This document shows, one piece after another, positions 23,914 to 35,853 of a stretch of 64,000 nt of DNA. Below the pieces are notes generated by a model. The model was not told the DNA's origin, did no database searches, and worked only from the letters and a program-made list of their open reading frames with translations. The DNA is from Progne subis subis. Lineage: Eukaryota; Chordata; Aves; Passeriformes; Hirundinidae. The stretch spans positions 1-64,000 of the forward strand of contig JAKJHU010001570.1 in the NCBI GenBank assembly GCA_022316685.1, written 5' to 3'. A program made the position numbers and the translations under genes. Each line of letters opens with the position of its first letter. Position 1 is the first letter of the stretch.

Positions 23914-26580
23914 TCAATCACTGTCTGTGGAGGAATCATCAGAGTGATCACTCGAGGATTCATCCACTTGGTGACTGTCAAGTTGATCACGGCTTCCACC
24001 TTGCCTGTCGGCCGAATTCTGCCTCTGTGGTCGCAGGTCAGTACGGACACAATTTGAAGGTAGCCAGCGTGTCCCACTGTCCGTGGACACACATGCATAC
24101 CCACGCCCCATAGCAACTAGGTCATAGGGTCCTTCCCATTGCTTGGTGACTAAATTTCGGACCCGTACCTTCACTCGAGGCTGTTGCTCACCGTCCGAAG
24201 CCTGCAACGAGAGATGATGGTTCAAAATGACAGGATTATTTGAGTTCTGCAGCACCGTAAGGTGATTGATGGTGTACAAAGCCTTTGCCAACCGACTGCA
24301 CGGGGTTTCACCCTGCATTCCCTGTTTCTGTTTCTGAAGAACACGCTTGAGTGTACCGTGATTGCGTTCTACAATCACCTGTCCCGTCGGAGAATGAGGG
24401 ATGCCAAAGTTATGTGACACACCCCACGACTGTAGGAACTGCCGTACCTGCTGCGAGGCATAAGCAGGACCATTGTCGGTTTTCACAGCAGAAGGTATGC
24501 CAAGAACAGCAAAGGTCTGCCTCCAGTGGGCAATGACATCACAGGCTTTCTCTCCTGTGTGAGCCGAAGCCCACATGGCAGAGGAGAGTGTATCCACCGT
24601 GACATGCACATACTTGAGCCGGCCGAACTTGGCGACCTGGGTAACATCGGTCTGCCAAAGCTCCAAGGCTTTAAGGCCTCTGGGGTTAACCCCTGCCGGC
24701 AATGGCGCACCAAGGGCGTGACAGTCGTCACACCACTCGACAATCTCACGAGCCTCAGTGGCCGTCAGTTGAAACTGCTTCTGCAGCGTATGTGCATTTT
24801 GGTGGAAAAACCCATGCGATGCCTTGGCCTGCGCGAGCACATCAGGCTGAGGGGCTACCCACGCTGGGTTAGCCAACTTGTCAGCCCTTGTGTTACCTTC
24901 CGCTACAAATCCTGGCAAATTAGTGTGACTCTGTACATGCAGAACGTAGTATGGATGAACTCTGGCCTGAATTGCACACCACAGGGTGTTCAGTAAATTA
25001 AACAAGGCAGGGTTACTGACCTCCTTCAACACTGAACAACCCAATCGCTGTGCGATGGCAACATAGGCGGAGTCCATGATCAAACTGAAAGGTTCCTGGG
25101 AAAATTTCTCAAATGCCATGACAGCAGCCTTTAGTTCAACCAGTTGGGCTGACCCATCCTCATGGCTTTCCAAAACCTGCCACTCAGATCCATCCTGCCA
25201 GGTAACAATGGCTTTTCCTGTTTTGCCCGAACCGTCAGTGAAGACGGTGGGTCCTTGCACTGGCTCTTGGCTATTTTTGGGTCGTAGAGAAAATTGAGTA
25301 TTTTTGGCCACTTGCAATAGCTTGTGGCTAGGCAGATGATAAGTGATCTGCCCTGAAAAACCTTCGAGAGCACTTTGCAGCAAAACATTATTCACATTGC
25401 TCCAATCAAATTCCTCCCTCTGAACCGGGAGTATGATCTTTGAGGGATCTGCACCCATCAATTGCAAACAGCGTTGCCGGCACTTGATTATCAAGCGCTC
25501 AATCAATTCAAACAGCGCCGTCGCCGTCTTATGCAGCTGATGAGGCAGGAAGACCCATTCCAAGACGTGCAGAGGATCAGTCCAATCATCATTCCATTGG
25601 CTGATGATACCTGTAGGATGTAAATCAGAAGTGGTAATGAACACAGTGACATCAATGGAAGGTTCAATGCGGTACACCTGGCGAGCCGAAACAGCTTGCT
25701 GAACCTCCTCCAGCACATTTCGTGCCTCAGGGGTTAATTCACAAGGTGACTTTAAATCAGTGTCCCCTTTCAACAATTCAAACAAGGGAGACAGTTGTGC
25801 TGTGGTCAGTCCCAAGTAAGGACGTAACCAAGTGATAACACCTACCAGCTTCTGAGCATCATTCAGTGTCTTCACCGATTGCACAAATTGCACCTCCTGG
25901 TGACGGATTGTCCGTTCCAGAATTTTGACCCCCCAAATATTTCCAGGGAGGTTGTTGTTGTACCTTTTCCAGAGCCACCTGCAGTCCATGTGAATGCAGA
26001 GCATTCAACAACTGAGGCTGTATCCTCAGCAGCTCATCCTGGGTGGGCGTAGCCACCAAAATGTCATCCATATAATGACAGACGTGAGCATCAGGAAACT
26101 GCTTGCAAACTCCAGACAAGGCACGGGCTACATACCATTGGCACAACATCGGCGAATTCCGCATTCCTTGAGGCAAAACTCCCCACTGATACCGCTGTGC
26201 GGGCTTGGCATTATTTATTGTCAGTACCGTGAAGGCAAATTTTGGCCTGTCATCGGGATGCAGAGGGATCGTAAAAAAAAATCCTTCAGATCCACAATGA
26301 GGACCGGCCAGTCCGCAGGAAGCATGGTAGGCGATGGCATACCAGCCTGCAATGTCCCCATGCCTTCCATCACAGCACTGATCATTCGGAGGTCTTGTAG
26401 AAACCTCCATTTCCCAGACTTCTTTTTGATACAAAAGACAGGAGTGTTCCAGGGACTGGTAGATGGTTCCAAATGCCCCTGATCCAACTGCTCCTGTACG
26501 AGTTCACGAAGGGCGATTAGCTTGTCATGAGGGAGGGGCCACTGGTTCTCCCAGATGGGTCTGTCCACCAGCTACCATAA
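23914..26580 (-). pseudogene. pol: ERVK-B pol (RT, RNase H, integrase)
   Basis: RT starts near 26568 and shifts frame around 26250-26280 and again near 25920. The catalytic YMDD is at 26063-26074. A 696-codon frame at 23914-26004 carries the RT end, RNase H (FTDGSGK near 25220) and an integrase with the CDDCH half of the zinc site (about 24730), aspartates in WQTDVT (about 24645) and TDNGPAY (about 24470), and glutamate in GQVIVERNH (about 24370). The last 40 residues are Asp/Ser-rich. RNase H and integrase look intact; the RT N-terminal half is broken. Confidence 0.88.
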
Positions 26581-26624
26581 AGGAGGCGTGGGACACTCTG
26601 CGCCCTTCATCACAGTGGCCCCAA

Positions 26625-27330
26625 TCAAAAATCCGTTCCCAGTCGCATCCCCCACGTGGCCAAAACATCCCTCCCCCAGAGGTTCTGAGGAATCTCAGTA
26701 ACATGAGGCCAAATTATGGCTGTCTGTCCCTCTGGGTTCGTGATGGCCACGGGATTCCAGCTCACGTAGCATCGCTTCGTTCCTCCTAAGCCCGAGATCG
26801 ATGTCTTTGCCAGGCTCAAAGGCCACTGCGGGGGCCAAGCAGCCAGGGAGAGAATGCTCCCGTCGGCCCCCGTATCTAGGAGGCCACGAAGGTGAATCTC
26901 GGATGGTGTGGCACCAACCATGGACACGGTACACAGTGTCTCAGGACGGTCTTTGGTCAGGACAGCAGTCCAGCACACCTGAGGTGGCCCTGTAGAGCCG
27001 AAGCCACCGTCTCCTCGCGACCGGTCCTCAGTTCTGGAAACAGAAGACTTAAAAGGAACAAGTTGAGCAATTCGTGTGCCTTTTGGGATAGTCAGAGGAG
27101 GGGTGGGTGTGGAGACCATTGCGTGAATCTGTCCTGAAAAATCCGCATCAATCAGTCCCAGGTGCACTATGATACCCTGAATGGTGGCACTGGATCTCCC
27201 CATCAGAAAAGCACTCATGCCATCAGCCAAGGGACCAAAGGCATTCTGGAGGAACCTTGTGTATTTTGTCCGAATCAATCACGACAGACTGGGCTGTGCA
27301 GACATCAACATCTGCTGAACCGCGGGTGCT
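26625..27330 (-). pseudogene. pro: ERVK-B dUTPase-protease
   Basis: The 217-codon frame at 26625-27278 begins within a dUTPase: GRSSATIQG at about 27180-27206, then GLIDADFSGQI and a motif with IPKGTRIAQLV. It runs into an aspartic protease with LLDTGADGS at about 26850-26876 and a C-terminal WGRDVLATWG. The start of the dUTPase lies in another frame at about 27270-27330, so one frameshift separates it. A dUTPase fused ahead of protease is typical of betaretroviruses and limits uracil incorporation in non-dividing cells; that role is family knowledge. Confidence 0.82.
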
Positions 27331-29926
27331 GGCTGCAAGCCTGCTGAGCAGATCTCCATTGGTTGGGGCTGAGGCAGAGACATTTGTGTTGGCACGCGTC
27401 TCACCTTCGTGCTCTGTGTCGCATTTCCCGAACTGCCCAACGGCTGACCATTCACATGCACTGTTGCCTTACACGCATTCGCAGCGTGATTCGGCCTTCC
27501 ACATCGTGCACAATAAAACAAGACGGCCGTAGACTTCTGTGCCTTTCTGCCCTGTTTCTTCCTGGTCCGTGCACCCCGCTGCTGCTGTTGCACCCCCTGT
27601 GGAGCGACCCAAGCAGGCTGCACAGCAGCAGTCACAGCCGGTTGCACGGCCGCAGGCACGGCCTGCTGGATCGCCGTAGTCACCGTCGGTTGAACAATCG
27701 TAGCCACAGCTGGCTGCACAGCTGTAGGCACGGCAACCACCTGTTGGCTGGAAGGGGATACCTTTGCACAGGCCCCAACCATGTCCGACATGGATGGTTC
27801 CCCGGGAAGCGCTTCAATTATCCTCTTGCAAACAGCATTGCAGTTGCCCTGAGCAAGGGACTGAATCATGAGCTTCCTTGCTGCAGGATCACTCACCTGT
27901 TTCTCCACAGGAGCCGTCAGCCGTCCTGCAAAGCACAGGAAAGACTCATCAACTCCCTGGACAATAGTTGCAAAGGACTGCTGTGGAGTAGCCAGCTGTA
28001 AGGTCTGAACCAGGGCTGCCATGCCTGTTTGCTGGCACTGCTCCTCGACCAAGGGCTCATAACCAGCCTGCCCTTCGGCCCTGATATAATTGCCTGTTCC
28101 CATTAGCATATCGATATTAACCATATGCCTAGGGTCTCCTGGACCCAGTGTCCTATTCCGTTCCACCGCTCTGCCTGCCAACTGAGTCCATTTATTCTCA
28201 AAGAAGTCATATTCAGGTGGTGGAAAAAGAGCTCATGCTAAGCTCCGAATGTCAAAGGGTGTCAAAAGACTGGCATTAAAATAACGGAGAACCTGCATCA
28301 CCTCAGCTGAGCCCAGACCATACTTCCCAACTGCATCACGCAGTTCTGTCAAAGCCTGCCAAGCCAAGGGTTGATAGGTGTTATGAGTAGCACCCTGAAG
28401 GACAGGGAAGGCCTGAAGACCCTCAGATGAAGCAGCAGCACCTGCCTTATCCTGCCCTGTGGGCCCCACAGAGTCAGAGGCAGGCACTCGGCTGGGGACC
28501 GGCTGAACATCAGGCACTGCAGGTCCAGCACCACCATTCAGTCCTTCAGCCTTAGCCTTCACTTCGCCCCAGAACTGCCCGCGGTCTCTCGGGCGTATGG
28601 TCACCTGACAAGGGGATAGCGTCCAAGCTGTTGACGACGAGCCAACTTTTGCTCTTATCGAAGACAGGCCGCATTCCAGCCGTGTCTCCGTTCGCGCTGA
28701 ACTTAAACACCTCGCCGCCCGTAGCCGCCGCAACGCTCACAGCGGGAAGCGGGGGCGGGGCCGGACTAGCTGCTGGTGTCGGGCCCGCCGAATCCGCAGC
28801 GGGGCTGGAGCCCGCACCGGCTGCCGGAGACCGGTCAGATGCCTCTGCAGCGGGCACACATCCCAACATGGCTGGGGAGCTTGCGTTGCGTCTAGGCGGA
28901 GGCGGCGACCGCACCTCCTTCGCTGGCGGGGCCGCGTCGGTCCCTGCTGGCAGCCCATTAGAACTGGCCGCATCAGAGCCTCTCCCCGTCCCGCGAGCAT
29001 CACCTGCAGCCCATGGGGCTGGCGCGGGAGGCGGAGTGTCCGGAACCCCCCCGAGGAGGGGTCCCTCGGGGGCCCGGGAGCCCGCGGCCCCCCCCCCACC
29101 CCAGAGCGGGGCGAAGCTGTCAGCCCGCTCATGGGGGCGGCGCCTGCCGAGGGACTGACCGGGGCCCTGCCTCCGGCAGAGTCCCATGGTGGCGCCGGGG
29201 CAGAGGCAGCCAATGCAGCCGCCTCCGGGCCCGGGCTGGGTGGCAGGGCGGGGAACTCCACGTCACCCGACCCCATCGGATAGGTAACGGTCGTGCGGCA
29301 GAACAGACAATGCACAGTGACCGAATCTCAGCCAAAAGAAAGTGGAGCCCGCTCTCCCGGGCCGCCCCCCCCCACTAAAGCCGGAAAGGCATGGAGAGGA
29401 GGCGGCCCTGCCCCGCTCCGGCTGCCCTGCAGAGCGGGGATCGGCGGGACCGGCCCCAGGCTCGGCGGGGCTCTGCCCCGCCTCTGCCCGAGACCATCGC
29501 CGGAACCCGAGGTGGGGGGGAACCCCCTGCGCAGGAATGGGGGAGGAAGGGGAAGAATCACAAAGGAGCTGAAGTTCAGATTCCGGGTCTGACATAATGA
29601 CCCCGCCTCCTTCCAGCTCTCTGTCCTGCTTCGGACTAGGGCTTTCAGCCTTCGAGCTGTAAGGAGTCGACTTAAACACCGCTCTCTCAAATAATTTCCA
29701 CTGCAAAAACACTCCTGCAAGTTCTTCCCCATATTCTATATCAAGGGAGTCTAACATACAGTCCCCCAGGAGGTACCACTCCCTTCGACTGAGCACAGAC
29801 CCTGGAGTGGGAAAAAACCCATGTCGCCTGCCCCATGCAAATAGACTCTGAAGCCCCTCCTGGGATATCTGAGCATCCTTCCGCTCCAAGAGATCTCCCC
29901 AATGTTCCCAAACTAAGGAATCCTCC
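27279..29926 (-). pseudogene. gag: ERVK-B gag (MA, Pro/Ala linker, CA, NC)
   Basis: Matrix begins at the ATG near 29926 (MEDSLVWEHW) and is open in the frame 29263-29973. A GC-rich Pro/Ala/Gly linker (about 28560-29260) shifts frame. The first half of the capsid lies at about 28233-28400 and ends in a stop just after FDIRSLA. The second half is in 27279-28181, with a major homology region near 27915-27960. A tract with repeated VQPAV (about 27590-27745) precedes a single zinc knuckle CARCGRPNHAANAC (about 27480-27521). At least two frameshifts or stops disrupt it. Confidence 0.82.
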
Positions 29927-29978
29927 ATGAGAAACACAAAACAGGGAAAGAGGGAAAGGAGAAACCTCACCAAACCGT

Positions 29979-29998
29979 CCGTCCACTAGGGGTCACCA
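29979..29998 (-). other. Candidate primer-binding site of ERVK-B
   Basis: On the minus strand TGGTGACCCCTAGTGGAC starts 2 bases inside the 5' LTR, the expected spacing. The tRNA cannot be assigned with certainty. Confidence 0.5.
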
Positions 29999-30000
29999 GA

Positions 30001-30399
30001 TGTCACCGAGACACACAAAGCAGTCACACGCAGACAAGAGATTTTTGCAAAGCAGAGGTCCTTCCGATCCCAGCTCACTGCTGAGAGAGCGGAGAGAGGA
30101 GGAAGAGCACCCCTTTGTTTATTCTTTACTTTTTATACATTTGTGGGTCTAGCAGAAGATTGGCTTTTTGGGGTTTCCACCCCTCAGCCTCAGTGGCCAG
30201 ACCAATTGTCAGTTACAGTTGTTTTCAGGTTAGAAATATGCAAACAAAGGACAGAGAATGAAAAACAAAGGATATGTTTATGTTACATCTGTGGGAAAGG
30301 TAGAAAACTGCTCTACTATTGTACAGTAACTAAAAGATCTGACTCCATTATGAAATTCAAAAGGCTAATAAAAAAAAACTCAGAAAAACCAGGGTAACA
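30001..30399 (-). repeat. ERVK-B 5' LTR
   Basis: In plus coordinates it runs TGTCACCGAGACAC to GGGTAACA. It is closer to the solo LTRs at 5795-6187 and 60888-61283 than to its own partner at 23443-23833. Confidence 0.88.
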
Positions 30400-31154
30400 G
30401 AGAGCGAGTGATGATCTCTGTCCTTTCTGCTGGGTGCAAAGGTCCTGCCACATCCTCGTCAGTCACTATGCAGATTGATTTGCTCTTTGATTTCTTCTTT
30501 TGCACAGGGGCAACTGCTACCGGTTTAGGCTTGTTCTGCTTCAGCGACAGTTTGTGTAGAGATGCTGATAGCACCTTTGGTTTCTTTCTCCTCTGTGACA
30601 ACCTGTGTAGACACAGACATCCTTGCCTTGCTTTTGGTTCCTTTCTCTTCTGTGACAGTTTGTGTAAACATAGACGCTGTTGCTTTGCATTTGTTTCTTT
30701 TTCCCTCTTCTTCAAGAAGACGCTACACCACCCCATGTAGTGTTTGATTTCTAAGCATGGTGCAGGCCATGCAGAGAAGACAAAGCAGAACTAACAACAA
30801 TATTATGCTGTCCTTGGCACCCAGAGAGAACTCAATATTTTTGAAAACTGCTGTGCCAGGCCTGAAAGGCTGGAAAAAATCATTCTTTACTCCTCTCCAC
30901 AGGGGCTGGGTGTGATTGTTGAGGCCCCAGATGTAGCATCCTAGACCGGGACAAGCAAACAAAATTGAGTATATATTCTGAATGATGTTCATTGCCTCAG
31001 AGGTTATCATACAGTAGACATAATAGACCAATAAAGCAATTTTGGTACCATACCCTGGTCTACACATGAGCATTAAGACCGGCAAATACTGCCCCATGTG
31101 CGGGAAAATGTAGAGAGCTAGGTATAAGACATATGTAAGCATGTTGAGCATCAT
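30400..31154 (-). pseudogene. gag: ERVL-B Gag N-terminal part (hydrophobic, with sequon)
   Basis: A frame from the ATG at 31154 to about 30723 encodes about 140 residues with strongly hydrophobic segments at residues 1-30, 38-65, 68-85 and 118-138. A sequon NNHT at 30909-30920 lies in the loop before the last one. A Lys/Pro-rich linker (about 30400-30736) follows in another frame, with short Lys-rich repeats, and is cut by ERVK-B at 30399. The layout matches the ERVL-D Gag at 62254. No matrix-like domain is seen. A membrane location is inferred from hydrophobicity. Confidence 0.7.
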
Positions 31155-31217
31155 AGCGAACAGGTAGTTTTTTTTCTCAATACAAAATTGTAATTCTGAC
31201 TTTTCTCAGTACCTCGT

Positions 31218-31235
31218 GCCCCACATTGGGTGCCA
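31218..31235 (-). other. Primer-binding site of ERVL-B, Lys-like
   Basis: On the minus strand TGGCACCCAATGTGGGGC differs from the complement of the tRNA-Lys(1,2) 3' end at two sites, both explicable by CpG decay. It sits 6 bases inside the LTR. Confidence 0.65.
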
Positions 31236-31241
31236 AAAATA

Positions 31242-31744
31242 TGTGCTGGCTTGAAAGCAAAACCAGTGAGAGACTCCAAGTCAGAAAAACAATTTAATAG
31301 GAGGGGGGAAAAAAAAAGTAAAATAAAATAAATAAATGCAATAGTGCAAAAGATCACTGACAGTCAGAATACAACCTGACACCTTGTTAGTTAGGGTGGT
31401 TGTAACAGTCCAGATGAAGTAGTCTTGTTGAAGGAGTGATCCCATAGAAAGTTCTGGTAGCTCTTGTCCTCTGGGAATCCAGTGGGCAAGGACCTCCTGT
31501 GCTGTCCCAAATCCCAGATTATATCCAGGTGGGAATTCTTGGCTCCTCCCCCTGGGCGGAGCATCTCACAATGGGCTGATATCATTCTATGAGTCATGCA
31601 ATGGGTCCTTGTTTGCCCATTAAACAGAGATAGCTCCTGGAGGGAGTTATCTATGAGTCATGCAGGAAGGCATTGATGGGCCATTAACAGAAGATAGTCT
31701 GCAGGGAGGGGGCAAGGGAAACACTGCCCAACCTTGTTTCAACA
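31242..31744 (-). repeat. ERVL-B 5' LTR
   Basis: In plus coordinates it starts TGTGCTGGC next to the primer site and ends TTGTTTCAACA, about 503 bp. A minus-strand ATTAAA lies near 31290, beside a T/C-rich tract. No matching 3' LTR is in the window, so the right boundary relies on the TG...CA rule. Confidence 0.65.
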
Positions 31745-32655
31745 GCTCATCTAGATGGTGATAGAATACATACTTTGGGCACATCTTACATTGTAACCTA
31801 GGACATAATTATAAATAATATAGGTGTCATCTTGTTATTAGATAGTTTATGCTTAAATAACCTTGGAAAGATTTAGAGACACCTCCATTTTCTACCTTGC
31901 TAGTTAGAGCTCACAACTCATGAGACTGTAATATAGATAAGAATTAATAAACACTGAGTCCGAACATGAAACTGCGACTCCCATGTATTAATACCAGCTC
32001 TAACACAAAAAAAAGAAGATAACCTCACAATCCATGCTAGGTGTGTTGTGTCCAGCACCCCCACTTCTTGTGGGTGCTCATCCTCCCACAGCTGCTGAAC
32101 TTTCAGCAAAATCATTTATTTCTCTGATGACCCAAACAAAATTCCCAAAAGAATATCCCAATCCTTCCATGTATAATCTGCATTTCCCAAATATTCCTCT
32201 ATCTTTTCTTCCATTCCTATGGAATCATCCTGATGCTGTAGGACTTAGCTTTTATATTTTTCAGATCCTGTACTGCTTTAGTGTATAACTCTAAAACTGC
32301 ATAGCCTGTCAGCTACTGTTCTCCCATTTTTTTCAGACAAAATAATTCCTCTCTAGGCCTGAAACTCAAGGACGCCTTACTGTCTCAGACCCCAAAAACT
32401 ATAAATAAAAGTGAGTTGGGGAGTGAGCAAACTAGACGTATATGATTTCATTATCTGAAGCTATAATTTGAGGATTAACCCCTGATATATAAATGGACCA
32501 AATTTATAATTGTGTGAAAAACTCATGACCATTGTCCATCTTGGGTGTAGCTTCTTGGAAGCTTTTGATGCTCAAGGTGTACCTATTGAAGGCCTTTAAT
32601 AAATACCCACTTTTATTCTCTTAATCTTGTCTAGCCTCTGTTCTAGGTAGCCACT
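31745..32655. other. Non-coding stretch, no gene seen
   Basis: About 900 bp of AT-rich sequence. AATAAA occurs at about 32599 in a context that could be an old LTR end, but I cannot define an element. Confidence 0.4.
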
Positions 32656-33516
32656 CTAAGGCAACAATACAAATATGGGAGTAATTCCTTTTTCAACTCT
32701 CTTATATCCTGAGTAGTAAGTGGTACATTTACAAACCCATACCCTTCTCCTTTGACTCCCCCAAGGGAACCTGATGTAGTGACATCTGGTAGACCCTTGT
32801 CTCTTGGGTCCAGAGGGCTTCTGATGTCCTATACTGAGTTCTCCTTCTAGTTCTAGGGGGGATATGATATGCTGCCCTCCTCCCGCTTCACCATTATCCT
32901 CAGGCAGGGCTGTAGGAACAGCATTTCCCTGACCTCTTTGCTCCAGAAGCTGAGGATACGGGGAACCTGCAGCTGGCCCTGGGTAAGCTGGCAAAACTGG
33001 AGGACAAGATGGGGGAAGGTGCTGAAAAACATCCAAATCCTCACCGTTTTTGTCTTCCTCCTTCCTCCTTCCTCCTTCCTCCTTCCTCTTTCCTCCTTCC
33101 TCCTTCCTTCTTAACACATAGATCTCTTCCAATGCTTCTTTCTACCATATCAATCCACATTCCCTTTCAATCAATCCTTTCCAATTCTCCTCTAAATACC
33201 ACCACATACTTTGACACAAACAAGGTCTATCAGTTCCATAAGGTGGCCATTTAAGCCCCCTTGGCAAATCATACTTTGGCCACACAAAATAACAATATTC
33301 TACCATTATCTCTGTAGTTACCTCTGGCAGAATGCATAATCTGTCCCAAAGCCTCAGCATTCTCCCCAAGGGACTCTCCAGGGGTATTATGGGATCATCA
33401 TCCCTTTTGCCAGGGCCCCTTCCCAGCTTTACCTTTGCTACCCTCCACAGGTGCCCTGTTTTGCCTGTGCTACTCTCCATGGGTGTCCTCCCAAGTTTAC
33501 TCCCTGAAGATCCCAT
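32656..33516 (-). pseudogene. gag: Class I (gamma-like) gag fragment 1
   Basis: The minus-strand start near 33516 gives Met-Gly, compatible with myristoylation. A matrix-like segment follows with FVWPKYDLPRG (about 33275) and SPLGRML (about 33360), a spacing also seen in the gag at 34452-35345. A Lys/Glu-rich repeat (about 33055-33115) and a Pro-rich p12-like part lead to the first residues of a gamma-type capsid at about 32690-32800, in a different frame. It then stops. Only the first part of gag remains. Confidence 0.65.
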
Positions 33517-33738
33517 TTTATTCACTGGTGAGATTTTCAGTGGTCTTTCCCTGTGGACTCTTCACGGATCTCCCTGGTCTGCCACTCATCTGTCTCCTGG
33601 ACAGTCTCGGGAACCCAATCAATTGCTCAGTGCCGGTGCCACTAAGGGGACCTGATCACCAAAACTGGGTGAGGCTCGCTCCGCTCACTGCCTGCCACCC
33701 CCAGAGGGTGGAAAGATGCCAGACAAGGACTTCCAATT

Positions 33739-34440
33739 GTCAGGAAAATTAATCCACAAACACCAGAGGTTTATGTCCAAAAAGCAGACAGAGGAGTCCT
33801 GTAACTATATTTGAATAAAGGGAGAGGTCATGGGGCATTCCCCATGGGGTCTCTCAAAATTTTTAGGGGACGCAGCCTCCTTTTTATCCTAATTTCCTGG
33901 CATCATTTCCCTCTCTCTTTCCCCATTGGCTGAGGTACTGGAGAGGTAGACTTCCCAAATCACCTAAATACAGACCTCCTTCTGATGCATACACCCCCCT
34001 CCCCCTTCTTTTTCCTTCTGTCTCTGTTCTTTTTCTCTAAGTCCAGGAATTTAGCACAGTCTTGGGTGAGTAACAGTCTGTGTCAATTAGTGGAATTCCT
34101 CTGGAATTTATGGTTCCACCCATTGCTTCTTTCCTCTCTCAATATCTGGCTTTATCTACTAGAAGGCTCACAGTTTGTTTGTAAAGACACCTCCCTCTCA
34201 TTCCTTTCATTATGAAAAAGCCAGTGTCCACAAAGGAGACAGAGGAGTCCTGCAACTTTATTCGAATAAAGAGAGAGAGAGTCCACTGGGCCGCACACCT
34301 GTGGGGTTTTCTCTCTCAACATTTTGGAGGGTGCAGCCTCCTTTTATCCCAAACTCCCCACCACACATCCCTCCTCATCCCTTCTCATATAAACTCTTGA
34401 GCTTCCCTCAATAATTCTTGTAATCCTTTTTCCTGTTAGT
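33739..34440 (-). repeat. Class I LTR region with a partial second copy
   Basis: In plus coordinates TGTCAGG starts at 33739, just upstream (minus sense) of gag fragment 1. AATAAAG near 33816 is followed by GGGAGAGGTC. A similar block (GAGGAGTCCTG...AATAAAG...CAGCCTCC) recurs at about 34222-34350, so two LTR copies of one family lie in tandem, at least one truncated. The right edges are uncertain. Confidence 0.5.
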
Positions 34441-34451
34441 TATCTATTTTC

Positions 34452-35345
34452 TCAAGTTTTCTTAGTCTTATGTCTTCTTCTGCTGGCCGGGGGCGAGTCT
34501 GCTGTAACTTGCTTTCTGGTTTCTATGGGGTGCGGGGCCAGCTGAGGCTGCGGCAAGGGTGGGGAAACAAATGTCTGTGCCAGAGAAGGTTTCAGAGGTT
34601 GCGCATAGGCTTGTGGGGGACGTAGTCCCGAGGGTTGCGCACAGACTTGTGGGAACTGTAGTCCCGGGGGTTGCGGGGGTGAAATCTCTAGGAGGTGAGG
34701 TAACGGAAGTAGGTCTTGCGGAGAAGTCGGTGGGGAGGGCGAAATGGGTTTCTGCACCGATGGGATTTCTAGAGTTTGCGGTGAGAGTGGGGATGGTAAT
34801 TGTGAAAGGGGGTGTGAATCCTGTAAGAGAATCGCATCGGGGGCTTGTGCCGGTAAGGGCTGAAGCACAAGCCCCTGTGGGGCAGATGGAGGGACCTGGG
34901 CTTGGACAGGCGTACGATACGGGGGTGGGAGATAATCTAGGGGGTCCCAGGTGTAGGTGTCCCTCCGGAGCACGCATTCCTTTCTTGCCTTTATGGGGAA
35001 CAATCCTATCTTTGATTCTTCCCTTAGTCTGCCATAATCCTTTTCCTCTTTGTCCTCAGATTTCTTTTCGTTTACATAATTGCTTAAAGCTCTGCAGGTC
35101 CATTTCTCAAAAGTACCAAACTTGGGCCAGATTACATGATTTCTTATTTCCTTACCTCCCCAAACTTGGATACAATAATATACAATTTTTTCCTTGGACC
35201 TTTTTTGCCTTTCAGGACAATTCTCCCAGTGTTCTAACATTCTTCCCAGTGGACTGTCTCGTGGAATTTCGAGAGCGCCACTCTCCTCTTATAACATATG
35301 TTTTCCCTGTGTCTTTTTCTGGCGTTTGCTCTTTTTCTGTCCCAT
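34452..35345 (-). pseudogene. gag: Class I (gamma-like) gag fragment 2 (MA and Pro-rich part)
   Basis: ATG at 35343-35345 reads MGQKKSK, a myristoylation-type start followed by a basic stretch. A TAA stop occurs about 19 codons later in the same frame. The frame then reopens through MLEHWENCPE (35240) and IWPKFGTFEKW, typical of gammaretroviral matrix. A long Pro/Gln-rich p12-like segment follows, with PPPYRTP near 34930 as a possible late-domain relative, up to 34452. Capsid and everything after are missing. Its leader and 5' LTR lie beyond the ERVL-C insertion, at 42535-43388. Confidence 0.7.
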
Positions 35346-35848
35346 CTTTTCTTAGATTTCGAAATTCACTTACCTTTTAGAGATTCTGCATTTTTTTCCC
35401 TTGGCTACCTGAACCAAGTTAAGTTCCTTACTTGAACTTTTTAACTTAAGTGGGGTCTAAATTACCGGACTACTTACCTCTTCAGTGAACTGAACTACAG
35501 GTTTTCAGCTGGTAATGAGCTCTCTCTCTCTTTTTCTCTCTCCTCCTCCCCATTTTGGACTTCACCGAGTCCTAAGCCAAAAGGTTTACCAGTTCCCAAA
35601 CTCCAAAGAACGTCCCTTCCCTTTTGACTTTCCGTGATCGATCCCCCAAGCTCCCCGAGTTTCGTGCTTTACGCATGAGATGAGTTTTACCCCATTGCGG
35701 ACGCTTCCCCCTTGGCCGACCACGTCCCTCGTTGGAGAGTGGAACTGCAACCGTGGGGTCCACTCTCGCTCCATGATAATATCACATCTCACTCACACGC
35801 TCAATCACACGTACTCAACCGGCAATACTTACAGTTCCTTTTTCTTGC
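35346..35848 (-). other. Leader of the class I element, 3' part
   Basis: Non-coding minus-strand sequence between gag fragment 2 and the ERVL-C target site. With 42535-42789 it forms one leader split by ERVL-C, because the 5-bp target ATGGG is found on both sides. Confidence 0.6.
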
Positions 35849-35853
35849 ATGGG

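Larger units (their letters stand above)
23443..30399 (-). mobile_element. ERVK-B provirus (beta-like, env-less)
   Basis: It has LTRs at 30001-30399 (5') and 23443-23833 (3'), with gag, dUTPase-protease and pol between them on the minus strand. The pol reading ends about 80 bases from the 3' LTR, so there is no room for env, which suggests an intracellular or helper-dependent life style. The two LTRs are clearly different in several blocks. The outer flanks (CTTCTG at left, GAGAGC at right) do not match, although other LTRs of this family here have 6-bp duplications. This looks like a product of recombination between two elements. Confidence 0.88.

Noticed and set aside
28631..29378. Plus-strand open frames of 121-175 codons
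   Set aside because: They lie opposite the GC-rich Pro/Ala linker of ERVK-B gag, have no recognisable domain and are explained by base composition.
34559..35380. Plus-strand open frame of 273 codons
   Set aside because: It is antisense to the Pro-rich class I gag on the minus strand, which has a clear matrix start and motif content.
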